The notes beneath the pieces were generated by a model. It had not been told where the DNA came from and ran no database searches. It saw only the letters and a program-made list of their open reading frames with translations. Positions 1 through 7,672 of a DNA stretch of 20,824 nucleotides are shown one piece after another. The translations under genes were made by a program, and so were the position numbers. Origin of the DNA: Bacteroidota bacterium (GTDB taxonomy: Bacteria; Bacteroidota; Bacteroidia; NS11-12g; UBA955); the NCBI GenBank assembly GCA_009918425.1, contig RGEC01000013.1:1-20824 (forward strand). The letters are read 5' to 3'. How positions within the stretch are numbered: position 1 is the stretch's first letter; each line of letters opens with the position of its first letter.

Positions 1-510
1 GTGCCACATTGCAGTTATGGTTCTGGTTACTATAGTTTTTCAGATGAAGTTCCTGTTACCCTTGTGCCCGGAAATACTCCTGATAAATTTGGCAATTATC
101 CCATTATCGGATATTTTGGAAATACGGGTAGCGTATCCTACAATGGTTTTCAGCGCAATACCATAGTTGAGTTGCCGCTTGGTATAAACGGTGATTTTTC
201 GATATCCCCCAAATGGTCTGTAAAGCCTGCTATTGCCATAAATACAGGTATTATCAGCGGTATCAGCGGCTTCACGCTGGATTATCAGCAATTGCAACTT
301 GCTTCTCAGCAGTCAGACTGGTTCCGGAAAGTACAGATGTCAGGATCCCTGTCTGTAGGGGCGTTCCGTCGGGTAAGCCGAAAACTTCAGTGGGGTGCCA
401 CCCTGGGAGGTTCACGTATGTTCACTCCGGTTTATGTTCCCGATGCAAGTATTCGCCCACGAAATCACGCAGTGGGTATAGGCACACAATTAATATGGAG
501 GATTGACTAA
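1..510 (+). CDS. outer-membrane beta-barrel protein, C-terminal part (5' truncated)
   Basis: The frame is open from the first base, so this is the 3' end of a gene beginning outside the window; the GTG at base 1 is probably internal. About 169 residues are visible. They alternate polar and hydrophobic residues in strand-length stretches rich in aromatic residues and glycine (for example around residues 57-80 and 110-140). The last strand ends in an aromatic residue close to the C-terminus (IWRID), as in Bacteroidota outer-membrane barrels. The stop codon directly abuts the ATG of the next gene, a T9SS cargo protein, so the two are probably co-transcribed. The specific function cannot be told from this fragment. 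A ligand-binding or porin-like barrel is the simplest reading; a structural surface protein remains possible. Confidence 0.6.
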   Translation: MPHCSYGSGYYSFSDEVPVTLVPGNTPDKFGNYPIIGYFGNTGSVSYNGFQRNTIVELPLGINGDFSISPKWSVKPAIAINTGIISGISGFTLDYQQLQLASQQSDWFRKVQMSGSLSVGAFRRVSRKLQWGATLGGSRMFTPVYVPDASIRPRNHAVGIGTQLIWRID

Positions 511-2979
511 ATGATGACGAAAAATTCCTTCAGTATTGCTAAATTGCCATTTGTGAGAGCCGTTGCTTTTCTTGTATTGATGTCGGGATTTCTTGGTGCC
601 AAGTCACAGGTGCTGCAGCCGCTCGGCAGTGGTTTGCCCAGCAAAGTAGCGGCTGCTTACGCATCGGGACAGGATTATCTCGCCTTGTTCAGTGATGAAA
701 CCACCCAGGATACATCAGATTTTATCGTAGCAAGATGGAATGGCGCTTATTGGTCATATTACCCGGGTTTATACAAGCCTGATGCTGTAAAAACCATAGA
801 TGCACAATACACCTTTAATTGTGTTGTGCTGTATCGCGATACCATGTATGTGGGTGCATATATTTCCGGCGCAAAAAAAGACACGGATATCCCTGTTAGT
901 CATCTGTATAAATGGAATGGTGAAAAATGGATCACGGACAACAGTGTTGTTAAAAGCAAAAACGACGGCATTGTTGCCATGACGGTTTTTGATGACAAGC
1001 TGGTGGTTGCCGGTAAGTTTTTGGATGTAATTAACGGAAACATTGTCAATAATATAGCCATTTATGATGGCAGTAAAGGACAATGGGGTTTCTTAGGAAG
1101 CTCCAATACCAGTCAGGGATCTGATGGCGCTATTAAAGCCCTGCAGGTATTGGGTAACAGACTCTACATTGCGGGTGATTTTCAGAACTTTGCAGGCACT
1201 TTTACAGGCAATATCGCCTACTATACAGGGTCCAATCAAACCTGGGGCGGTATAGGGAGCCCTTTTGCCGATAAAGTAGACCAGCTGGCGGTATTTGCAG
1301 ACAAACTGGCCGCATTGGGCTTTAATTCAGGTAAACCTGAAATCAGAGAATTTGATGGCAATTGGAGTACAGCTTTGCGACTGGATACCTTTACCAAGGC
1401 TGCTTTCAGTACGATTGCGGGTTCAGGAAGTACTTTGCTGATAGGCGGAGAATTTCTTTATAATGGTAATGGAAGTTCAGTGCTGGGCTATGAAAATGGG
1501 AAATTTAAAACTACGGGAAACCGCATTCTGGGAACTTTTGCTTTAGGCCAAAGAGGTTCAGAGGCTTTTATATGGGGAGATTTTACTGAGCAAAACACAG
1601 GGCTTAAGCGTATTTGTAAAGTTGAAAATAACGCCGGTGATATTGCCGGTTTGGTGTTTTATGATAAGAATCAGAATTGCCTGAATGATGCTTCAGATTT
1701 GCCTTTGGTTATGAAAACGGTTCGATTTACCAGCATTAAATCGGGTAAAATGTGGTTTGCGGTAACCGATGACAAAGGAAAGTTTGCGGCTGCCCTGCCT
1801 GAGGATGATTATAATATTCAGGTTTTTGCCGGACGGCACTGGGTGAACTCCTGTCCGGGAAACTTTGCCAGTGCTGTTAAAAAGGGGGAGTACAGCATGG
1901 TTTATTTATCGCAGTACATGGCCCCGAATGTGAATGATGTAGAGGTAAAAACCGATGTAATTGTCTCAGGTGCAATAAAACCGGGTGATGAGGTAAAAGG
2001 CGTTATTACCTTGAAAAATACGGGCAATACCGTCATCAATGGACCAACATTGCATTTGGTTCATGACCCTCGTCTGACCATGTTTTCAGCAGATAGCACA
2101 CCCGATAATTATTCAGGTACAGAGGCTATCTGGAGTATTACCCGTTTTGAACCCGGTTCATCGCGCAGCATTCCTTTTACTTTCAAAATTCCGGCTGATG
2201 CGCAAATTTCAGATCGTTTTCCTGTATACCTGAGAACTGGCTCAACCTTCACGGCTGCTGACGCCTTTAAAGGAGATAATACCGATACACTTCAGCTTAA
2301 ACTTATGGAAAATGGTAACGCAGCTGTTACCAAAAGCAGTTTGAAGGGTGATGATGTTGACTATAGGGTGCGTGAACTAACGTACCATGTTAATTTTACC
2401 AATACCAGCAAGAGCTTTGTGAAAAGGCTTGTAATGCTTGATACAGTTGATGCAAACCTGCCCATGAGCCGCGTGGTTATAACCAATCTGTACCCTGCGG
2501 ATGCCATGGTGAGAACAGAAAAAGGGAACATTCTCGTAGTTGAGTTTCCCAATGCCAATCTGGCTGCATTGGAATCAAACCCGGCCTCTGCCAGTGGTTT
2601 TATCACTTATAAAATTGAATTGACTTCTGATTTAAAGACAGGACAGTATTTCTATAACAGGGCTAACGGAGACTTTGACAGTCGCTGGAAGGCCAGTAGC
2701 AATATGGTAACTGTACTTGCAAAAAACTCTTTTACCGCCGTGAACAGAATTGTGGTCAATCCAGTGAAATTATGGCCCAATCCGGTAACTGATCGGTTGA
2801 ATATAGTTTTCCCGAACCATACCAAAGGGATGGCTGAGATTAGGGATAATTCCGGTAAAATCTTACTTAGCAAGGCTATAACCGGACAGCTAATACAGTG
2901 GGATGTATCAGTGTTGAAGCCCGGAATGTATTTTCTGAAAACGCCTGCAGGAATCAGTGGATTCCAGGTGATTCGCTAA
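511..2979 (+). CDS. secreted T9SS cargo protein with beta-propeller-like repeats and type A sorting domain
   Basis: 822 residues. A Sec signal peptide is visible (KLPFVRAVAFLVLMSGFLGAKSQ, approximately residues 11-33). Residues about 35-370 contain repeated units of the form W-x-G-x-W followed by L-x-I/V-x-G-x-F (for example NGEKW, LYIAGDF, LLIGGEF), suggesting a kelch-like beta-propeller. Around 375-450 lies a carboxypeptidase-regulatory/SdrD-B-like module (VFYDKNQNCLNDASD). Residues about 470-740 resemble the DUF11/DUF7619 repeats common in T9SS proteins. The final ~75 residues carry the type A sorting signature: LWPNPVTDRLNIVF, a central IRDNSGK turn, and LKPGMYFLK. T9SS would export the protein across the outer membrane, remove this domain and probably attach the protein to the surface. 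No enzyme motif is seen, so adhesion or binding is only inferred. Start chosen at the ATG touching the previous stop; a second ATG follows immediately. Confidence 0.88.
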   Translation: MMTKNSFSIAKLPFVRAVAFLVLMSGFLGAKSQVLQPLGSGLPSKVAAAYASGQDYLALFSDETTQDTSDFIVARWNGAYWSYYPGLYKPDAVKTIDAQYTFNCVVLYRDTMYVGAYISGAKKDTDIPVSHLYKWNGEKWITDNSVVKSKNDGIVAMTVFDDKLVVAGKFLDVINGNIVNNIAIYDGSKGQWGFLGSSNTSQGSDGAIKALQVLGNRLYIAGDFQNFAGTFTGNIAYYTGSNQTWGGIGSPFADKVDQLAVFADKLAALGFNSGKPEIREFDGNWSTALRLDTFTKAAFSTIAGSGSTLLIGGEFLYNGNGSSVLGYENGKFKTTGNRILGTFALGQRGSEAFIWGDFTEQNTGLKRICKVENNAGDIAGLVFYDKNQNCLNDASDLPLVMKTVRFTSIKSGKMWFAVTDDKGKFAAALPEDDYNIQVFAGRHWVNSCPGNFASAVKKGEYSMVYLSQYMAPNVNDVEVKTDVIVSGAIKPGDEVKGVITLKNTGNTVINGPTLHLVHDPRLTMFSADSTPDNYSGTEAIWSITRFEPGSSRSIPFTFKIPADAQISDRFPVYLRTGSTFTAADAFKGDNTDTLQLKLMENGNAAVTKSSLKGDDVDYRVRELTYHVNFTNTSKSFVKRLVMLDTVDANLPMSRVVITNLYPADAMVRTEKGNILVVEFPNANLAALESNPASASGFITYKIELTSDLKTGQYFYNRANGDFDSRWKASSNMVTVLAKNSFTAVNRIVVNPVKLWPNPVTDRLNIVFPNHTKGMAEIRDNSGKILLSKAITGQLIQWDVSVLKPGMYFLKTPAGISGFQVIR

Positions 2980-3562
2980 GCAGAATGTCTGCTTTCCGCA
3001 TCAGGTTTAGGTTGTATTGAACAAAGTTCTCCAGACCGGCGTCATATTCTGCATTGCCAAGGCTATTTCCATCATGATCCAGTGCTTTGGGTGTAAACTG
3101 ACTTTCAAAACTCTTGGCAGAAACGATACTGTTAAAGTTCATCACGCTAATGAGTTTATTGAGCATATAACCCAGTTGAATAGCAGGTATGCGGCCACCC
3201 CGACCACTGCTTATGCCACAGGTAGCAAATATTTTCCCTTCCCAGCAGTCAGCGAAATCTTTTTTCCCAATCTGGTTTATAAGGTTGATGATTTCCGGGG
3301 TGGGGAACCAGTTGTATTCGGGTGAAAGGATAAAAATTAGTTTACTTTCAGCCAGGCATTTGTGAACAGATGCACCGAATGAACTAAGATGTCCGGTTTT
3401 CAGCGATCCGCCATTACTGAAAGGAATATCGTAATCCTCAAAATTCGGAATCTCAATCTGAGAAGCATCCAGGCCTTTTTCAATTAAAATTCGCTTAATG
3501 GCTTTACCTACTCTGGCCGTATTGCTGTTTGTTCGTGACGAACCGCAGAGAATTCCTATCAT
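2954..3562 (-). CDS. NADPH-dependent FMN reductase family protein
   Basis: 202 residues with a flavodoxin-like fold. The N-terminus has the phosphate-binding signature of the family (GILCGSSRTNSNT, residues 3-15). The second flavin-contacting loop is SPEYNWFPTPE at 80-90, followed by the helix IINLINQIG. A GISSGRGG segment fits the third loop. Members (azoreductase/chromate reductase/ArsH-like) transfer electrons from NAD(P)H through FMN to quinones, azo dyes or metals in the cytoplasm; the real substrate cannot be read from sequence. It is the last gene of the yihA-meaB operon, 3 bp after meaB. Its 3' end overlaps the convergent T9SS cargo gene by 26 bp. Length is normal for the family. Confidence 0.85.
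   Translation of the reverse strand: MIGILCGSSRTNSNTARVGKAIKRILIEKGLDASQIEIPNFEDYDIPFSNGGSLKTGHLSSFGASVHKCLAESKLIFILSPEYNWFPTPEIINLINQIGKKDFADCWEGKIFATCGISSGRGGRIPAIQLGYMLNKLISVMNFNSIVSAKSFESQFTPKALDHDGNSLGNAEYDAGLENFVQYNLNLMRKADILLSESPGIH
2978..2994. repeat. short perfect inverted repeat at the convergent gene junction
   Basis: AAGCAGA - ATG - TCTGCTT: perfect 7-bp arms with a 3-base loop, beginning inside the stop codon of the plus-strand cargo gene. It also lies within the last codons of the minus-strand reductase gene. No T-tract follows on either strand, so it is a weak terminator candidate at best. Confidence 0.35.
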
Positions 3563-3565
3563 TTT

Positions 3566-4462
3566 TTATTGGCTGAATTTATTTGCATATACATACAAAT
3601 TGAAACCGGGTTTGTTTGCAATTTGCTGCAGAATTTGAGCTTGTTTTTCAGCATCAAAGTCAGCCATTCGCCTTTTGGCAATAATCCTGCCCAGTTTGTC
3701 AGTCAGAAGAATGAACCGTCTTGCATTATTCGCCATGCTATGGTGATGGTCGGAAATGGCCTTGCTTAATTCTTCAATACCTTTGCCGGTGGTGGCAATG
3801 GTTTCAATTACCTGTGCTTCATGTGTCTTGTTTTCACGGGCCCTTTCCCTCAGGTGCCCGGCAAAGCGTGCAGCTCCCTCACGGTCTGCTTTGTTTACTA
3901 CAAAAACATCCGCAATTTCCATAACCCCGCTTTTTAAGGCCTGAACTTCATCACCGCTTTCCGGAACGGTAACCACAACAGTTGTATCTGCAACGCCGGC
4001 AATTTCCACTTCGCTTTGCCCCACGCCAACGGTTTCTACGATGATTCGGTCAAAACCTGCATGCTTGAAGATGTCTATGGTTTCCAATATTCCGGATGAC
4101 AAACCGCCAAGACTTCCACGGCTGCTTAAGCTTCGGATAAACAGGTTGGGATTGGTAAAATGTCCGGCCATGCGGAGCCTGTCGCCCAGAAGTGCCCCAA
4201 AATTAAACGGTGAAGATGGATCTACGGCAATAACAGCCACCTTGAGGTTGTTGTTGAGCCAGTAACCCGCCAATTCATTTACTATGCTGCTTTTTCCGGC
4301 ACCGGGAGGGCCAGTGATACCAATAACCGGAATCTGGGGCATTTCCAGGCTTTCCAGTAAGGTTTGGCAGCCCGGATGGTTGTTTTCTACCAGGCTTATG
4401 GCGCGGGCAATAGAGGCTGTTTCGCCTGCTTTAACCTTGTGGGATAACAACTGCCAGTCCAT
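3566..4462 (-). CDS. meaB: MeaB-type GTPase, methylmalonyl-CoA mutase chaperone (ArgK family)
   Basis: 298 residues. Walker A/G1 is GPPGAGKSS (51-59). A second signature, DPSSPFNFGALLGDR (81-95), is diagnostic for MeaB/ArgK G3E-type GTPases. ETVGVGQSE (143-151) follows, and the G4 motif is NKAD (190-193). The family gates cofactor loading of adenosylcobalamin-dependent methylmalonyl-CoA mutase and protects it from inactivation, hydrolysing GTP. Length is slightly short of the usual ~310-330 residues; the missing part would be N-terminal. No mutase subunit is encoded in the window, so the partner must be elsewhere. It lies 14 bp downstream of yihA on the same strand and 3 bp upstream of the reductase gene. 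A start upstream of this ATG would run into yihA. Confidence 0.93.
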   Translation of the reverse strand: MDWQLLSHKVKAGETASIARAISLVENNHPGCQTLLESLEMPQIPVIGITGPPGAGKSSIVNELAGYWLNNNLKVAVIAVDPSSPFNFGALLGDRLRMAGHFTNPNLFIRSLSSRGSLGGLSSGILETIDIFKHAGFDRIIVETVGVGQSEVEIAGVADTTVVVTVPESGDEVQALKSGVMEIADVFVVNKADREGAARFAGHLRERARENKTHEAQVIETIATTGKGIEELSKAISDHHHSMANNARRFILLTDKLGRIIAKRRMADFDAEKQAQILQQIANKPGFNLYVYANKFSQ

Positions 4463-4476
4463 AGGGCGAAGATAGT

Positions 4477-5088
4477 TCAGGGAACCGGTTTAAAAGATTT
4501 GCAGGCATGGAAAATAAACTTCCATATTTCTTCTTTACCTGTTTTGTCTTCGCTGCTACTTACCATAAATGGGGGTAGGTTTTCCCAACTTTTCAGCATT
4601 TCATCCTGTATGGCAACCACACTTTTTTGTAGTGCATCTTTACCCAGTTTGTCGGCCTTGGTGCAAATAATGGCGAGGGGTATTCCCGCGGCACCGATAT
4701 CGTTGATAAAATCCATATCAATGGCCTGAGGAGGAATTCGAAGATCCAGCAGCACAAACAGACACATCAGATTAGGACGCTCCATCAGGTAGTGTCTGAT
4801 CATTCGGGCAAATTTCTCGCGCTGGGTTTTGCTCACTTTGGCGTAGCCATAGCCGGGTAGATCACATAGCTGAACTTTTTTATCGATAAGATAGAGATTC
4901 AGGGTTTGGGTCTTGCCGGGATTGGATGAAATACGGGCCATGTTTTTGCGGTTGCAAAGCATGTTAATAAGACTGCTTTTGCCCACATTACTGCGGCCAA
5001 TGAAAGCAAATTCGGGAAGTCCTTTGTGGGGCATTCCGTCCTGACGTTCCCAGCTGCCCAGAAAATCGGCTTGTTTTATTTCTGTCAT
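4477..5088 (-). CDS. yihA: ribosome biogenesis GTP-binding protein YihA/EngB (YsxC)
   Basis: 203 residues, the usual size for this family. Motifs in order: G1 GRSNVGKSS (31-39), G2 region GKTQT (59-63), G3 DLPGYG (76-81) and G4 TKAD (143-146). The DLPGYGYAKVSK stretch is characteristic of YihA/YsxC. The protein is a TRAFAC-class GTPase needed for assembly of the large ribosomal subunit. It is the first gene of a three-gene minus-strand operon (yihA-meaB-FMN reductase). It diverges from ubiE across about 62 bp that must hold both promoters. ATG start. Confidence 0.95.
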   Translation of the reverse strand: MTEIKQADFLGSWERQDGMPHKGLPEFAFIGRSNVGKSSLINMLCNRKNMARISSNPGKTQTLNLYLIDKKVQLCDLPGYGYAKVSKTQREKFARMIRHYLMERPNLMCLFVLLDLRIPPQAIDMDFINDIGAAGIPLAIICTKADKLGKDALQKSVVAIQDEMLKSWENLPPFMVSSSEDKTGKEEIWKFIFHACKSFKPVP

Positions 5089-5123
5089 ATCGATTCATCC
5101 GCGAAGGCCCATTGGGGAATGCT

Positions 5124-5131
5124 TATATTTG
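5124..5131 (+). promoter_or_regulatory. Bacteroidota -7 promoter element upstream of ubiE
   Basis: TATATTTG matches the phylum's TAnnTTTG -7 consensus exactly. Transcription would begin near 5138, which excludes the in-frame TTG at 5112 as translation start and supports the GTG at 5151. I do not see a convincing TTTG -33 element at 19-21 bp upstream. Confidence 0.5.
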
Positions 5132-5150
5132 CACCTTCATTTTCACGCTT

Positions 5151-5873
5151 GTGCAAGTTAAACCCAATCAGGAATCCGCGCTTTCAAAAAAACAACAAGT
5201 TGCCCAAATGTTTGACGACATTTCCGGCAGGTATGATTTTTTAAACAGATTATTGTCTTTGGGAATCGATCGCGGCTGGAGAAAAAAAGTTCGAAAGGCC
5301 TTATCGGTAAACAATCACAAGCGTATTCTGGATGTAGCAACCGGCACGGCAGATCTGGCTATAGAATTGTCTAAAATCAAGGGCTCAGTCATCACCGGAA
5401 TTGATATTAGTGCCGGAATGTTGAAAAAAGGAGATGACAAAATTGCGCGTGCAGGCCTTAATCAACAAATTCGTCTTCAACTGGCCGACTCTGAAAATAT
5501 ACCCTTTTCAGATGCTGAATTTGATGCTGTAACCGTGGCTTTTGGTGTGCGAAACTTTGAAAACTTGCAGGCAGGTTTAAAGGAAATGTTGCGCGTTACC
5601 AAACCTGGCGGGCATTTATATATTCTGGAGTTCAGCAAACCCAAAAATAAACTAATCAGCGGCTTGTACTGGTTCTACTTTAAAAAAGTGTTGCCGGGTG
5701 TAGGTAAGCTTGTTAGCTCCAGTGTGAATGCCTACAGCTATCTACCCCGAAGTGTGGCCGCATTCCCGGAAGGCACAGAATTTGCCGATATTGTGAAAGA
5801 TTGCGGTGCAAAATCCGTTTTAATAAAACCCCTTACCTTTGGTGTGAGTTCGCTGTATATATGCGAAAAGTAA
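5151..5873 (+). CDS. ubiE: demethylmenaquinone methyltransferase (UbiE/MenG)
   Basis: 240 residues from the GTG at 5151. Class I SAM-dependent methyltransferase. The family signature FDDISGRYDFLNRLLSLGID lies at 21-40, the SAM-binding motif I DVATGTADL at 61-69, the acidic loop GIDISAGML next, then FGVRNFENL and LRVTKPGGHLYILEFSKP near the C-terminus. It methylates demethylmenaquinone to menaquinone, the last step of the respiratory quinone pathway in this phylum. Start reasoning: an upstream in-frame TTG (5112) lies before the likely -7 promoter element, whereas GTG 5151 gives the normal short N-terminal tail. It is the first gene of an eight-gene plus-strand run, and its 3' end overlaps the next gene by 13 bp. 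Confidence 0.93.
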   Translation: MQVKPNQESALSKKQQVAQMFDDISGRYDFLNRLLSLGIDRGWRKKVRKALSVNNHKRILDVATGTADLAIELSKIKGSVITGIDISAGMLKKGDDKIARAGLNQQIRLQLADSENIPFSDAEFDAVTVAFGVRNFENLQAGLKEMLRVTKPGGHLYILEFSKPKNKLISGLYWFYFKKVLPGVGKLVSSSVNAYSYLPRSVAAFPEGTEFADIVKDCGAKSVLIKPLTFGVSSLYICEK

Positions 5874-6550
5874 TTGCAATAGCTCTTTGTTGGTTTTGTC
5901 TGCAGTCACAGGCACAAACTGATCCTAACCGTATTTACAGAAAACATTTTTTCTGGGGCATTGCATTTACCGGAACATACGCAAAAATGAAAATGAACCT
6001 GGATCCTGTTTACTGGCAGCGTCAGGATTCTATAGCAGGAATTTTTCCAGGTGGACAGGCCGGCGGAGGATTTGGCGGAACCGTGGCTTACCGATTTGGT
6101 AAACACTGGGAGCTGAAAACCCTTACTATGTTGCAGTTGCACCAGCGAGATATCAAGTACCAATGGAGGCATACACCCGGTCCGGATATAAAAATGGAGA
6201 CCATTTCCTTTGATTTGCCCTTAACGCTTAAATACCGCAGCACAATGCATAAAAATAAACGCTTTTATGTGTTGGGCGGGGTACGCTGGAGCCATGATTT
6301 TCAAAGCAATGAAGATGTAGTTATTGGCGTAAATAAACCCCTGGTGGCACTTAAGAAAAATACATTCTATTATGAGTACGGCGCCGGATGGGAATTTCAG
6401 CTGGATTTTGTTGATTTAAGTGTAGAACTTAAAATGAGCAACGGCATTAATAATGGATTAGCCAATCGCGTGCCCAACAGCTACTACAGTGGTTCTATCC
6501 AAAGTATTTTTCCCCGCCTTTTCAGCCTGTCTTTGATGGCGCAAAACTGA
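5861..6550 (+). CDS. porT: PorT-like outer-membrane beta-barrel protein (T9SS component)
   Basis: 229 residues from the ATG at 5861, which is followed by a clear signal peptide (MRKVIAIALCWFCLQSQAQ). The body is an eight-strand-type barrel with alternating aromatic residues. Segments such as HFFWGIAFTG, ISFDLPLTLKYRS, FYYEYGAGWEFQLDFVDLSVELKMSNGINN and the end PRLFSLSLMAQN resemble the PorT/SprT family. P. gingivalis PorT is of similar size and is required for type IX secretion. The position directly after ubiE is also, from memory, a recurring arrangement of porT in Bacteroidota. Together with the T9SS cargo gene at 511-2979 this supports an active T9SS. The alternative is a generic barrel of the same superfamily. 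The 5' end overlaps ubiE by 13 bp. Confidence 0.75.
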   Translation: MRKVIAIALCWFCLQSQAQTDPNRIYRKHFFWGIAFTGTYAKMKMNLDPVYWQRQDSIAGIFPGGQAGGGFGGTVAYRFGKHWELKTLTMLQLHQRDIKYQWRHTPGPDIKMETISFDLPLTLKYRSTMHKNKRFYVLGGVRWSHDFQSNEDVVIGVNKPLVALKKNTFYYEYGAGWEFQLDFVDLSVELKMSNGINNGLANRVPNSYYSGSIQSIFPRLFSLSLMAQN

Positions 6551-6552
6551 GT

Positions 6553-7668
6553 TTGAAATTTACGCTCCAACATACCGATACAGCAAGTAAAGCCAGGGCA
6601 GGAGTCGTGGAAACGGATCATGGGACTTTTGAAACGCCTGTATTTATGCCGGTGGGTACCGCCGGTACGGTGAAATCATTACACAGGGATTTTTTACTGG
6701 ATGATATTCAGGCCAATATCATACTGGGAAACACATACCACCTTTACCTGAGACCGGGAATGGATGTTTTGCGGCAGGCAGGTGGTTTGCATGCCTTTAG
6801 CAACTGGCCACGTGCTATCCTGACCGATTCGGGCGGCTATCAGGTTTACAGCCTAAGCGGTACCCGCAAAATGAAGGAAGAAGGTGTCACATTTCAGAGC
6901 CATATAGACGGCAGCCGCCATTTGTTTTCGCCCGAAAATGTGATGGATATACAGCGAAGCATTGGCGCTGATATTATCATGGCTTTTGATGAATGCACGC
7001 CCTATCCCTGTGATTATGATTATGCAAAAAAAAGCATGCATATGACACACCGCTGGCTCGATCGCTGTATGGCTCAATTTCATGGCACCAAACCATGTTA
7101 TGGTTACGAACAATCTCTTTTGCCTATTGTGCAAGGCAGTGTTTATGACGATTTGCGTAAGCAAAGTTCAGAATATGTGCTGAATCACGATGCCCCGGGT
7201 TATGCCATTGGAGGACTCAGCGTAGGCGAACCACATGAAGATATGTACCGGATTACCAATCTCGTTACAGATATTCTGCCACAAAATAAGGCCCGTTACC
7301 TGATGGGTGTAGGAACCCCCGAGAATCTGCTGGAGTGCATCGAGCGCGGGATAGATATGTTTGATTGTGTTATGCCCACCCGCAACGGAAGAAATGGGAC
7401 CATATTCACAACCAATGGTATTGTAAATATCCGCAACCAGCGCTGGGCGCGCGATTTCGAGCCACTCGACAACCTGACCCCGGAATATTCTAAAGCGTAT
7501 ATCCGCCACCTGTTTGTAGCCGATGAAATGCTGGGAGCAGTTGTGGCAAGTCTGCAAAACCTCCGGTTTTATCTGTGGCTGATGCGGAATGCAAGAAAAC
7601 ATATTCTGGATGGTGATTTTGTTGACTGGAAAACAGCAATATTGCCAATAATTACCAAAAAGTGGTAA
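6553..7668 (+). CDS. tgt: queuine tRNA-ribosyltransferase Tgt (zinc ligands absent)
   Basis: 371 residues starting at a TTG; MKFTLQHTD is the expected N-terminus and no ATG is available nearby. The enzyme exchanges guanine 34 in GUN-anticodon tRNAs for preQ1 in queuosine synthesis. General acid/base Asp92 lies in LTDSGGYQVYSL, DECTPYP and the GGLSVGEP loop are present, and nucleophile Asp271 lies in MFDCVMPTRNGRNG. The C-terminal zinc site is lost. The CxCxxC expected between FEPLD and SKAYIRHL is replaced by a short NLTPEY (307-312), and the usual His of the HNLxFY motif is Gln335. Bacteroidota Tgt proteins commonly lack the cysteines, as far as I recall, but the missing His goes further. 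The gene lies 2 bp after porT and 4 bp before the permease. Confidence 0.95.
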   Translation: MKFTLQHTDTASKARAGVVETDHGTFETPVFMPVGTAGTVKSLHRDFLLDDIQANIILGNTYHLYLRPGMDVLRQAGGLHAFSNWPRAILTDSGGYQVYSLSGTRKMKEEGVTFQSHIDGSRHLFSPENVMDIQRSIGADIIMAFDECTPYPCDYDYAKKSMHMTHRWLDRCMAQFHGTKPCYGYEQSLLPIVQGSVYDDLRKQSSEYVLNHDAPGYAIGGLSVGEPHEDMYRITNLVTDILPQNKARYLMGVGTPENLLECIERGIDMFDCVMPTRNGRNGTIFTTNGIVNIRNQRWARDFEPLDNLTPEYSKAYIRHLFVADEMLGAVVASLQNLRFYLWLMRNARKHILDGDFVDWKTAILPIITKKW

Positions 7669-7672
7669 CATA

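Noticed and set aside
5112..5150. TTG at 5112 as the start of ubiE
   Set aside because: It is upstream of the likely TATATTTG promoter element and gives an N-terminal tail not expected in this family; GTG 5151 fits better.
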